Shown here: positions 1-6,822 of the stretch, one piece after another
How positions within the stretch are numbered: position 1 is the stretch's first letter
Layout of the letters: every line of letters begins with the position of its first letter
Notes under the pieces: model-generated
What the model saw: only the letters and a program-made list of their open reading frames with translations
Databases searched by the model: none
Told to the model about the DNA's origin: nothing
NCBI GenBank assembly: GCA_958420075.1
Contig: CATZIM010000071.1
Span: 1 to 7,898, forward strand
DNA: 7,898 bases
Source of the DNA: an uncultured Clostridia bacterium
GTDB taxonomy: Bacteria > Bacillota > Clostridia > Lachnospirales > Anaerotignaceae
Direction: 5' to 3'
Translations under genes and position numbers: made by a program

Positions 1-1370
1 TCCATGGCGATGACCCCAGCAATGGCCGCCCGGCGTTTTTCCCCGCCGGAAAGCATGGAAATAGGCCCTCTCTGCATGGGAATGGGGAACAGGAATTTTT
101 CCAGCAGCTGAGAAGCGGAAAGTCTGCCATCTACCGTAGGCACATACTCTGCCACATCCCGGATATAGTCCAGTACCCGCTGATTTTCATCCCATTCTTC
201 ATTCTCCTGGGCAAAAACGCCAATTTTGACGGTTTCCCCTCTTGTGACTGTACCGCTGTCAGGCTGAAGCTGACCTGTCATCATTTTCAGCAATGTGGTT
301 TTGCCGCAGCCGTTATTGCCAGTGATGCCCACACGGTCATTCCGCAGGATGATATAACTGAAATCATGGATATATTCCACACCATTATAGCCTTTGCAGA
401 CATGTTCCAGTTCAATGGTCTTTTTGCCCAGTCTGCTGTTGACGGAAGAAATATCCACACTCTGTTTTTCCTCCGGAGCCCGAATGGCAGACACTTCCTC
501 GAAGCGCTGCAAACGGGCTTTCTGTTTGGTGGAACGCGCCTGTGCCCCACGGCGCACCCATTCCAGTTCGTTCCGCAGGAAATTCTGACGCTTTTTCTCC
601 TCGGAAAGAAGCCGTTCTTCCCGTTCCGCTTTCATTTCCAGATATTTTGTAAAGTTTGCCTGATAGGTATAAATCTTCCCTTTTTCCAACTCCAGCATAC
701 GGTTTGCTACCCTATCCAAGAAATAACGGTCGTGGGTTACCATCAAAAGGGCTTTGGAGTATTTTTCCAGATGCTTTTCCAGCCATTCTACAGTGTCGTT
801 GTCAATATGGTTGGTAGGTTCGTCCAGAATCAGCAAATCCACCGGCGCAATGAGTGCTGCCGCCAATGCCACACGTTTCCGCTGACCGCCGGAAAGGGTT
901 TCTACAGGCTGGGAAAAATCAGAAATCCCCAGACGTGTCAAGATGTTTTTGGCTTCGCTTTCCAAAGACCATGCTTCCGCCTTGTCCATTTTTTCGGAAA
1001 GCTGTGCCGCCTGTTTTGTCAGTTTTTCATCAGTAGGGTTTGTTTCCAGCGCCTTCATGGTACTTTCGTATTCCCGCACCAACGCCATCACCGGGTTATC
1101 CCCATAAAATACCTGTTCCAGCACTGTGGTCCCGGGACGGAACACCGGAGACTGTGGCAGATAGCCCATACGCATGCCGTTCATGGTGATGATTTCCCCA
1201 CTGTCTGCCTGATTTACCCCTGCAACGATTTTCAGCAGGGTGGATTTCCCTGTACCATTGACACCTACTACACCGATTTTATCCCCTTCATGGATGCTGA
1301 AGGAAATATCGTCAAAAATCACTCTCGTACCATAACTTTTGCGGATATTCTCCGCTGTCAGTAAAACCAT
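1..1370 (-). CDS. ABC-F family ATPase, Uup/YfmR-like (C-terminus outside window)
   Basis: This is a soluble ABC-F protein: two ATP-binding domains and no membrane segments, a family that acts on ribosomes rather than in transport. The frame is open from ATG 1370 to the left edge (456 codons), and the C-terminal part lies outside. Visible in order: Walker A GVNGTGKST (residues 36-44), signature LSGGQRKR (159-166), Walker B and D-loop LLILDEPTNHID (179-190, with Ile where NHLD is usual), H-loop VTHDRYFLDR (211-220), a charged linker (about 240-300) with the WVRRGAQARSTKQKAR segment (271-286) typical of the Uup/YfmR branch, second Walker A GNNGCGKTT (351-359) and second signature LSGGEKRR (440-447). 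The second Walker B and any C-terminal coiled coil would be past the edge. An AGAGGG site six bases upstream supports the start. A terminator separates it from lgt, so it may have its own promoter, but I could not find a convincing one in the roughly 45 bases available. The subfamily call is less certain than the ABC-F call. Confidence 0.93.
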   Translation of the reverse strand, partial: MVLLTAENIRKSYGTRVIFDDISFSIHEGDKIGVVGVNGTGKSTLLKIVAGVNQADSGEIITMNGMRMGYLPQSPVFRPGTTVLEQVFYGDNPVMALVREYESTMKALETNPTDEKLTKQAAQLSEKMDKAEAWSLESEAKNILTRLGISDFSQPVETLSGGQRKRVALAAALIAPVDLLILDEPTNHIDNDTVEWLEKHLEKYSKALLMVTHDRYFLDRVANRMLELEKGKIYTYQANFTKYLEMKAEREERLLSEEKKRQNFLRNELEWVRRGAQARSTKQKARLQRFEEVSAIRAPEEKQSVDISSVNSRLGKKTIELEHVCKGYNGVEYIHDFSYIILRNDRVGITGNNGCGKTTLLKMMTGQLQPDSGTVTRGETVKIGVFAQENEEWDENQRVLDYIRDVAEYVPTVDGRLSASQLLEKFLFPIPMQRGPISMLSGGEKRRAAIAGVIAM

Positions 1371-1416
1371 GTTATTCCCTCTTTCTATGTATCGGTCCCC
1401 CTTATGGGAACCATGC

Positions 1417-1459
1417 AAAAAACGGGCAGACCATCCTTTTGACGCGGTCTGTCCCGTTT
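1417..1459 (-). terminator. Rho-independent terminator after lgt
   Basis: Arms at 1420-1432 and 1446-1459 form a GC-rich stem (GGTCTG-CCCG pairing with one bulged T at 1452) around a 13-base loop. On the minus strand the stem runs into six Ts (1417-1422). It starts four bases after the lgt stop, so it ends the ymfF-ymfH-lgt transcript, perhaps with some read-through into the ABC-F gene. Confidence 0.85.
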
Positions 1460-1463
1460 ACAA

Positions 1464-2347
1464 TCATTCTTCCTTTTGTTCGGTTTCCGCTTTTGCCCCT
1501 TCGGTGACAGGCACCGCCGCGGCTTTCTTTTTGCAGTAAAAATACAGCACCACAGAGGCGATAATCAGTACTGCGGACAATGCCTGAGAAACGGGCACAT
1601 TGCCAATGCAAAGCTGGTCTGTGCGCAGTCCTTCGATCCACACACGCCCTAAGGCATAGCCAAAGAAATACGTTGCGCAGACCTGACCATCGAATTTCTT
1701 TTTCCGCTGCAAAATCAGCAGGATGATGAATACACACAGGCTCCACATGGATTCATATAAGAATGTGGGGTGTACCTGAATATAATCCACACCGTTGACT
1801 GTTACCAGATTTTGCAGAATATCTGTTGTAACGTCAGAAGCGCGCACCTGTGAAAGCTGATACCGCATAGCAAACAGGTTGTCTGTATAACCGCCGAAAG
1901 CTTCTTTATTGAAAAAGTTGCCCCAGCGCCCCAGCATCTGTCCCAGAATCAAAGATGGTGCCATGGTATCCGCCATAACCCAGAAACTTTTCTTTTTCAA
2001 ATGGCTGTAAGGACACCGCCGATGATGCCGCCGTAGATGGCAAGTCCGCCTTCCCGGATGGCAAATATCTTTTCCGGATGCTGGCTGTAAAAATCCCAGG
2101 AAAAAATCACATAATACAATCTTGCGCCGATGATGGCAATGATCATGGCATAAATGATGAAATCCAGATAGGTATCCGGGTTTTGACCTGTGCGTTTGGC
2201 TTCATGGAGCGCCAGCAGCACACCAAGAATCACGCCAAGTCCAATAAAAATACCATACCAGTAAATATCCTGTCCAAATACTGTAAACGCCGTACGGCTC
2301 AAATGGTCGATTTCGATTCCCAGATTGGGAAACCAAATTTCAGGCAT
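1464..2347 (-). pseudogene. lgt: Prolipoprotein diacylglyceryl transferase, frame broken in mid-gene
   Basis: Lgt is the membrane enzyme that moves diacylglycerol from phosphatidylglycerol to the lipobox cysteine of prolipoproteins. The first part (2347-1997, 116 codons, ATG with AAGGG site) has the N-terminal segments, including YWYGIFIGLG (29-38) and the GGLAIYGGIIGG loop (100-111). It then stops at TGA 1999-1997. The rest continues in the -1 frame from about 2000 to 1464 (178 codons from TTG): KKKSFW, GRWGNFFNKEAFGG, HPTFLYES, LGRVWIEGLRTDQL and a charged tail. Arg and Asn of GRWGN and Arg/Glu of GRVWIEG match residues needed in E. coli Lgt (R143, N146, R239, E243). Tyr replaces the E. coli His103 of HGG. 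Against remembered family sequences, the join also lacks about four residues of a membrane helix, so a deletion of roughly a dozen bases fits better than one lost base. It could be a real lesion, an assembly error, or a split gene coupled through the TTGA overlap. It lies 14 bases after ymfH, in the same operon. Confidence 0.85.
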
Positions 2348-2361
2348 AACATCCCTTCTTT

Positions 2362-3609
2362 CTATCGCATTACCGATAGAACCATTTTATCCTGCGCAAT
2401 GGTATTTTGCAACAATTTTTCCAAATCCTTTTTGTGCAATTCTTTCGTCAGACGGAAAAGATCGCTCAAATCCGCATCAAAAGGCGTCAATTCGATCTGG
2501 GTCAATCCAATGGCAGAAATGGACTGAAACAGCCGCAAGGTCTGTCCTACTGCCTTTTTCTGCAGTCTGCGGAAATGATTTTCGTCAATACCGTTCTGCT
2601 TCAGCCGCTTCCAGTGGGTCAAAAGCAGTTCTGCCGTTTCTTCTGCCTGCTCGCCACTGCCCATAAAGGCGCAGAAGGCAAAACCGTTTCCGCAGCTATA
2701 CATCCGCTCCAAAGGTGCATCCAGCAAATCTTTTTCATAAGCCTCCAGAAAGAACGGGCTGCTTTCCCCTGCCCACAAATCCATCAAAAGCTCCATGGCA
2801 AGTTTTTCCCGCAAGTTTCTTTCCCTCGGTTCCAATTTGAAGCCCACCTGAAACACAGGACGACGCAGTCCCATGGCAATTTCCCGATACCGCTCCTGAA
2901 TGGTATCCGGTTCTTTGCAGTATACAATTTTTCCGGTACTTTCTTTTTCCTGCACCAATGCCGTTGTTTCCATAATCTGGTGATCATCTACATCACCAGC
3001 GCAAATAAGCCAGAACTTCTGAGGCAGATAACAGGCATCATAAACTTTCCGCATCTTCTCCGCTGTGGTATTTTTCACACTTTCTTCCGTACCTGCCACA
3101 GGAAAACGCACAGGATGCTTCTGATACATCAAGTCCACCATGGTTTCATAAGCCGCCCGATTGGCATCATCTTTCCCCATACGGATTTCACTGCGGATGA
3201 TGCTTTTTTCCTTTTCTACATCTTCTTCCTGAAAACAGGGGTGCTGGACAAAATCCAGCAATAACCGGAGATTTTCCATAAAGTTTTCACGGCAGGAAAA
3301 ATAGTAAACTGTTTTTTCCCCATCTGTAAAAGCATTGGCTGCTGCCCCCTGTTTGCCAAACTGAAAAAGAGCATCTCCCCAGCTTTGCTGGAACAGCTTA
3401 TGCTCAATGAAATGGGCAACACCCAAGGGGAAGCGGATAGGTTTCTCGCTGTCATTCCCCTGCCAGCAAACATCGTTGGAACCGAAAGGCACCACCACCG
3501 CCGCAAATTTTTCTCCAAACTGCTTTTTGGGGTAAATGCAGCAGCGCATGCCTGCCGCCGCCCTCTCCCGCAATATGGTTTCTCCCGCACCATGGCGCAT
3601 CAATCCCAT
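2362..3609 (-). CDS. ymfH: M16 zinc metallopeptidase, YmfH-like (EF-P modification-associated)
   Basis: A 415-residue M16B peptidase without signal peptide, so probably cytosolic. It has the inverted zinc motif HFIEH (66-70), with Glu69 as predicted catalytic base, followed about 71 residues later by EKEKSIIRSEI, whose Glu141 is the likely third zinc ligand. The C-terminal half (about 280-304) lacks the R-x6-Y pair that active M16 enzymes use to bind the substrate backbone; the upstream partner has it. Database naming (YmfH, also spelled YfmH) as an EF-P 5-aminopentanol modification-associated protein rests on genome context near ymfI in Bacillus. The substrate is unknown, and no EF-P gene is in this window. 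The start is set by AGGAGG at 3617-3622, seven bases upstream and inside the ymfF coding end; the two genes overlap by 10 bases, which suggests translational coupling. lgt follows after 14 bases. Confidence 0.92.
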   Translation of the reverse strand: MGLMRHGAGETILRERAAAGMRCCIYPKKQFGEKFAAVVVPFGSNDVCWQGNDSEKPIRFPLGVAHFIEHKLFQQSWGDALFQFGKQGAAANAFTDGEKTVYYFSCRENFMENLRLLLDFVQHPCFQEEDVEKEKSIIRSEIRMGKDDANRAAYETMVDLMYQKHPVRFPVAGTEESVKNTTAEKMRKVYDACYLPQKFWLICAGDVDDHQIMETTALVQEKESTGKIVYCKEPDTIQERYREIAMGLRRPVFQVGFKLEPRERNLREKLAMELLMDLWAGESSPFFLEAYEKDLLDAPLERMYSCGNGFAFCAFMGSGEQAEETAELLLTHWKRLKQNGIDENHFRRLQKKAVGQTLRLFQSISAIGLTQIELTPFDADLSDLFRLTKELHKKDLEKLLQNTIAQDKMVLSVMR

Positions 3610-4853
3610 GAAAATTCCTCCTCTCCTGTCAGGGCATACATTGTCCGCAATGAAAGCTTCTGTGCCGCCTTGACCACATCTTCCACTGTCACATCCGCCA
3701 GTCTGCGGAGCATCTGTTCAGAATCCAGATTTGTGCCAATGATTTCCTGTTCCGCCACATAGTCCATAATTTTCCATTGAGAATCAGAAATATCTGCTAT
3801 TTTTCGCCTTATTTGCTCCACTGCATCCTGAAAATCATCATTTTTGATGCCATGATCCGCCATATTCCGCAAAATTCGACAAATTTCTGATGCTGTATGT
3901 TTCGCGTCCTTCCCTGCAACGCCCGTTTGGACAAAAGCCAATCCTGTCATAGTATCGCATCTCATGGAAATATCGTAGCATAATCCCTGTTTTTCCCGAA
4001 TTTCTTGAAACAACAGCCCATTGCCACCCCCCAGCACCTCACAAAGCACCCGCAGAGAAAGAAAAGCTCTGTCCCATGGATGCAAACCAGAATCAAAAGC
4101 CAATACCAGCCGAGTCTGTCCCATATTGGCTTTTTCGGCGATTTTCCGGCAAGGAGCCTGTTTGCGGCAAGTCTGCGGAAATTCCCATAAGTCTTTCCCC
4201 TGTAAATCCAGTTCCCCTTTCCATTTTTTCAGCATTTGTCTGCCATCGCTGTCACCGCAGACATAGAGATACACCGGCGCACGTGCCAGCACATCTTCGT
4301 AAAAACTACTGATATCCGCTGTAGTGAGTTTTGCCAAATCTTCCAGATAGCCGTCAGCGCAAATGCCCGCACCTTCTCCTTCCGCCGCTAATTCTCTGGC
4401 TCGTTTTGCGGCAAAGGAGATTTTATCGTCTGCCTGCGCTTCCAATCTCCGTCTCAAAATGGCTTTGCACCGTTCCACTGTTTCCGCTGGGAATAGGTTC
4501 TCTATTCGTTTTGGATGTTTCATCAACTGGAGCAGAAAATCCAGTACTTCTTTTTCTGACACATGTTTGGAAACTTCCATGGAGAAAGACAGCCAGGCTT
4601 CTCCGCCCTTTTTGATGACTTGCACCTGCCACAGAGCGCCGTAACACTCCTCTGCCGCTGCTGCCACTGCCGTTACGGAAGGATATTTCTCCGTTCCTTT
4701 TTGAAGCACTTCTGCCAGTAAGGCCAGCTTTGTAGCATTTTCCCGGCGCAAAGGCACACGGAAAAACCCAAGCAGGGCGTTCGTCTTAAATTTCTTTCCA
4801 TCTACGAAAAACATCCGGCATTGTTCCGCTTTTTTTGCCGTTGTATTTCCCAT
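3600..4853 (-). CDS. ymfF: M16 peptidase-like partner without zinc site, YmfF-like
   Basis: A 417-residue M16 family protein, first gene of the ymfF-ymfH-lgt unit. Where active members carry HxxEH it has LLAEVLQKGTEKYPS (about 45-59), so it cannot bind catalytic zinc in the usual way, as in Bacillus YmfF. The second half keeps the glycine-rich loop and helix GGGNGLLFQEIREKQGLCY (275-293). Arg286 and Tyr293, seven apart, match the R/Y substrate-clamp spacing of M16 enzymes. Together with YmfH it therefore supplies complementary halves of one active site, as in known M16B heterodimers; this is inference from the motifs. ATG 4853 is preceded by an excellent GAGGTGAT site (4857-4864). The last codons overlap the ymfH start. 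No signal peptide or membrane segment is seen. The EF-P association in its database name is contextual, not a demonstrated activity. Confidence 0.9.
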   Translation of the reverse strand: MGNTTAKKAEQCRMFFVDGKKFKTNALLGFFRVPLRRENATKLALLAEVLQKGTEKYPSVTAVAAAAEECYGALWQVQVIKKGGEAWLSFSMEVSKHVSEKEVLDFLLQLMKHPKRIENLFPAETVERCKAILRRRLEAQADDKISFAAKRARELAAEGEGAGICADGYLEDLAKLTTADISSFYEDVLARAPVYLYVCGDSDGRQMLKKWKGELDLQGKDLWEFPQTCRKQAPCRKIAEKANMGQTRLVLAFDSGLHPWDRAFLSLRVLCEVLGGGNGLLFQEIREKQGLCYDISMRCDTMTGLAFVQTGVAGKDAKHTASEICRILRNMADHGIKNDDFQDAVEQIRRKIADISDSQWKIMDYVAEQEIIGTNLDSEQMLRRLADVTVEDVVKAAQKLSLRTMYALTGEEEFSWD

Positions 4854-4950
4854 ATGATCACCTCATTTTGGTTTCTTTCCTCCTATTCTTTCCCGAAAGA
4901 GGGGAAAAAATCCAAAAAAAACAGCAGAGCCTTGGGGGCATCTTCATCAG

Positions 4951-4992
4951 AAAACAAAGAAAGCCGAAATCTTTATACGGGATTTCGGCTTT
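4951..4992 (-). terminator. Terminator after the glutamate-synthase-like gene
   Basis: A 12-bp perfect stem (4960-4971 with 4981-4992, core AGCCGAAATC/GATTTCGGCT) closes a 9-base loop. On the minus strand it is followed by TTCTTTGTTTT. The plus side also ends in Ts, so it could work both ways, but all genes here are on the minus strand. It lies about 125 bases after the stop at 5118 and before the ymfF leader. Confidence 0.75.
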
Positions 4993-5028
4993 TTGTATTG
5001 GGTCTGTTTTCTTCTGAAGACAGCCGTC

Positions 5029-5087
5029 GCAATTTCCCTTAAGAAATCAAGAAAGCGAAAATCAATGTTTTCTTAAGGGAAATTTGC
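5029..5087. repeat. Long inverted repeat in 3' untranslated region
   Basis: Arms 5031-5046 and 5069-5084 are perfect 16-base inverted repeats (AATTTCCCTTAAGAAA / TTTCTTAAGGGAAATT). A further GC/GC pair lies outside a one-base bulge, and the loop is 22 bases. On the minus strand no T-tract follows, so it is not an ordinary terminator for the gene ending at 5118. It may be a 3'-end stabilising hairpin or a member of a dispersed palindromic repeat family. Together with the terminator at 4951-4992 it is the main content of the 264-base gap 4854-5117, for which I see no coding potential. Confidence 0.8.
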
Positions 5088-5117
5088 TTTTCAGACTCTG
5101 CTGTGTGTGATTCTATG

Positions 5118-6641
5118 TTATTTCATCCATTTTCCATCCAGCAAATCTTTTGCGTCTCTTGTCAGAGGGAAAATGTCGCTTCTGTCGATGTATTCCAAAG
5201 AGAATTTTCGATTCAGTGCAGCAAAATGTTTCAGACCAAAGGCGATACGATTCAAGTAAGAATAAACGCCGATGGCACCGGTAGAGAAGTTGTTTGCTTC
5301 TTCGCCGTAAATATTCCGCAGTTCTCGCAAATCCGGGAACAGTTCATCCACTGTAGAACCGAACCGCTGCAGTTCTGTGGGGATATTGCCAGCTTCGATG
5401 AGTTCTCCCACTTTTTTAGCACTCATTGCAGCTGCCATGGATGCCCGGCAAATACCGATGGCACTCACATAAGGCGCACCGAATGCCAAAGCTTTATAAA
5501 CCTGATCTTCCATGGCAAAACCGCCGGTAATGGCAATATGCGGCAGGCTCAAGCCTTCTTTTTCCATACGGGACATGATCTGCACCAGTTCGCTTTCCAT
5601 TGCCACCGTAGGCAGACACCATTCATTCATCATTTTGCAAGGGCTGTAACCAGAGCCGCCGCCTGCACCATCGAATGTAACCATATCCACCTGCGCCATG
5701 GATGCAATGCGCAGTACTCGTTCCAGATCAGCCGGATCATAGCCAGCCATTTTGAAATATACGTTTTTCAAGCCAAGGGCACGAAGTTCCTCAATACGTT
5801 TGCAAAGGGATTCTTCATCCCACATAGGCAGTCTGCCGTAAGAACGGAAGTTTTCCCCAAAGCCTGCTTTGTAGCGTTCCTGCACCTGCGGATCGGAAGG
5901 ATCAGGAATCACCAGCAGGCCATTCTGCTGTGCCTTCAAAGCGTCCTCCAGTGTTGCCAGACGGTTTACAGGCTGGGTGCCTTTGGCGGACTGACCAAAC
6001 TTAAATTCAATGGCTTCACAGCCGCATTCCTTGATGGCGTATTCCGGCACACCAATGCGGTCATCGTCAATATTTACCTGCAAAATAATCTGTCCATATC
6101 CACGGTAATATTTCCGGAAAGCATCCAGAAATTCTTTCAGTTTAGGACAATGTACCACCTTACCGTTTTCCAGACGCAGCGTAGGGTCTTTGGTTACGGC
6201 ACCTTCGCCGATGACGGTCAATACGCCAGCCATAGCCGCACCACCAAAATAATCCTGCCAGTTCAGCTTGATGAGAGCCGGCAGAATGATAGGCAATTTC
6301 AGCTTCACAGGATGGAGTGTACCGATTTCTGTTTCCAGATTCACATCGTGAATGGTTGCCTTATCGGAATCCGCTTCCGCACCCATGGCGCCAAACACCC
6401 GCTCATTGATGTTGAAATGGGAGTAATCAATGGGATACTGTTTTTCCGATGCCACCTGATTGTCCCCGGTGGTAGTTGGATACACGGCATCTGCTCCACG
6501 AACAGCAGACAAGCCAATTTCGCAAGTACCCACACAGTCCGCTGTGCACATGGAACACATACCAGAAAATGTGCAGGGATGGGCAGCATCTCTCAGTTTT
6601 GTTCTGTTGAAGGCAGAACCAAGCAAAGGACTATATGACAT
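5118..6641 (-). CDS. FMN-binding glutamate synthase family protein with N-terminal Cys cluster
   Basis: A 507-residue stand-alone relative of the FMN synthase domain of GltB. After a short N-terminus comes C23-x5-C29-x2-C32-x3-C36-x3-C40, a probable Fe-S or metal site. The TIM-barrel part shows EFKFGQSAKGTQP (212-224, compare the EIKLSQGAKPG stretch of GltB), the glycine-rich VTFDGAGGGSGYSP (321-334, compare GHDGGTGASP) and TGGFAMEDQ...AFGA (372-389), the usual flavin phosphate region. There is no N-terminal Ntn amidotransferase domain, and the 3Fe-4S Cys run that follows the barrel in GltB is replaced by GICRASMAAAMSAKK. It therefore cannot be a complete glutamine-dependent GOGAT. It might use free ammonia or an amine, or catalyse another flavin redox reaction; the substrate is unknown. 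ATG 6641 is chosen because AAGGAGGT ends seven bases upstream. A TTG two codons earlier is too close to that site. It has its own promoter and lies downstream of a LysR gene. Confidence 0.88.
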   Translation of the reverse strand: MSYSPLLGSAFNRTKLRDAAHPCTFSGMCSMCTADCVGTCEIGLSAVRGADAVYPTTTGDNQVASEKQYPIDYSHFNINERVFGAMGAEADSDKATIHDVNLETEIGTLHPVKLKLPIILPALIKLNWQDYFGGAAMAGVLTVIGEGAVTKDPTLRLENGKVVHCPKLKEFLDAFRKYYRGYGQIILQVNIDDDRIGVPEYAIKECGCEAIEFKFGQSAKGTQPVNRLATLEDALKAQQNGLLVIPDPSDPQVQERYKAGFGENFRSYGRLPMWDEESLCKRIEELRALGLKNVYFKMAGYDPADLERVLRIASMAQVDMVTFDGAGGGSGYSPCKMMNEWCLPTVAMESELVQIMSRMEKEGLSLPHIAITGGFAMEDQVYKALAFGAPYVSAIGICRASMAAAMSAKKVGELIEAGNIPTELQRFGSTVDELFPDLRELRNIYGEEANNFSTGAIGVYSYLNRIAFGLKHFAALNRKFSLEYIDRSDIFPLTRDAKDLLDGKWMK

Positions 6642-6648
6642 AACCAAG

Positions 6649-6656
6649 ACCTCCTT
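6649..6656 (-). promoter_or_regulatory. Ribosome binding site deciding the GOGAT-like start
   Basis: Perfect AAGGAGGT on the minus strand, seven bases before ATG 6641. The in-frame TTG at 6647 overlaps the usual spacer and lies two bases from the core, too close to be used. Confidence 0.85.
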
Positions 6657-6682
6657 ATCGCACCATAATTTATCATAAAACT

Positions 6683-6711
6683 ATGGTAACATTAAGGATG
6701 ATTATTGTCAA
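6683..6711 (-). promoter_or_regulatory. Promoter of the GOGAT-like gene
   Basis: Minus-strand consensus -35 TTGACA (6706-6711), a 17-base spacer, and TACCAT (6683-6688, four of six matches to TATAAT). This predicts a start of transcription about 35 bases before ATG 6641. The poor -10 next to a perfect -35 fits a promoter that needs help from an activator. A nearby TATGAT at about 6672-6677 is a better -10 by itself but has no -35 at proper spacing. Confidence 0.6.
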
Positions 6712-6718
6712 TTTTAAC

Positions 6719-6742
6719 AATTCCTATATTTTTAAAGGAATT
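6719..6742. promoter_or_regulatory. Inverted repeat upstream of -35, candidate LysR-type operator
   Basis: AATTCCT-N10-AGGAATT, perfect 7-bp arms at 6719-6725 and 6736-6742, ending seven bases upstream of the TTGACA box. Position and dyad shape suit a LysR-family recognition site, and the regulator gene ends only about 80 bases away. Its spacing is T-N10-A rather than the canonical T-N11-A. A second small dyad, ATTGT-N8-ACAAT (6704-6721), abuts it and covers the -35 box, where an activation half-site could lie. Binding is inference only. Confidence 0.45.
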
Positions 6743-6822
6743 TATTTCTTATAAGTATGTATGCATTTTTGCATTGATATATGTTTATTTTAAATAATTG
6801 TATTTACAAAAACGCATGTTTT

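Noticed and set aside
366..1364. A 332-codon plus-strand open frame opposite the ABC-F gene
   Set aside because: The minus strand encodes all ABC-F motifs throughout; the plus frame has no domain and no ribosome binding site of note.
1371..1416. A promoter for the ABC-F gene between the terminator and its ribosome binding site
   Set aside because: No -35/-10 pair with acceptable matches and spacing could be found in this short stretch.
1985..2005. Programmed -1 frameshifting in lgt at the A-AAA-AAG-like run
   Set aside because: The A-rich heptamer lies after the in-frame TGA on the minus strand, so a ribosome in the first frame would stop before reaching it. ATT-TGA itself is not a recognised slippery site.
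2407..3264. A 285-codon plus-strand open frame opposite ymfH
   Set aside because: Shadow of the M16 peptidase frame, with a low-complexity Phe/Gln/His-rich translation.
4854..4950. A promoter for ymfF-ymfH-lgt (TTGGAT with AAGAAT on the minus strand)
   Set aside because: Only three and four of six consensus matches. The region is a plausible leader with an excellent ribosome binding site, but no promoter can be assigned with confidence.
5103..6638. A 511-codon open frame on the plus strand, antisense to the GOGAT-like gene
   Set aside because: The minus-strand protein has clear family motifs and a perfect ribosome binding site. The plus-strand translation is rich in Phe, His, Gln and Cys with no recognisable domain, typical of a shadow.
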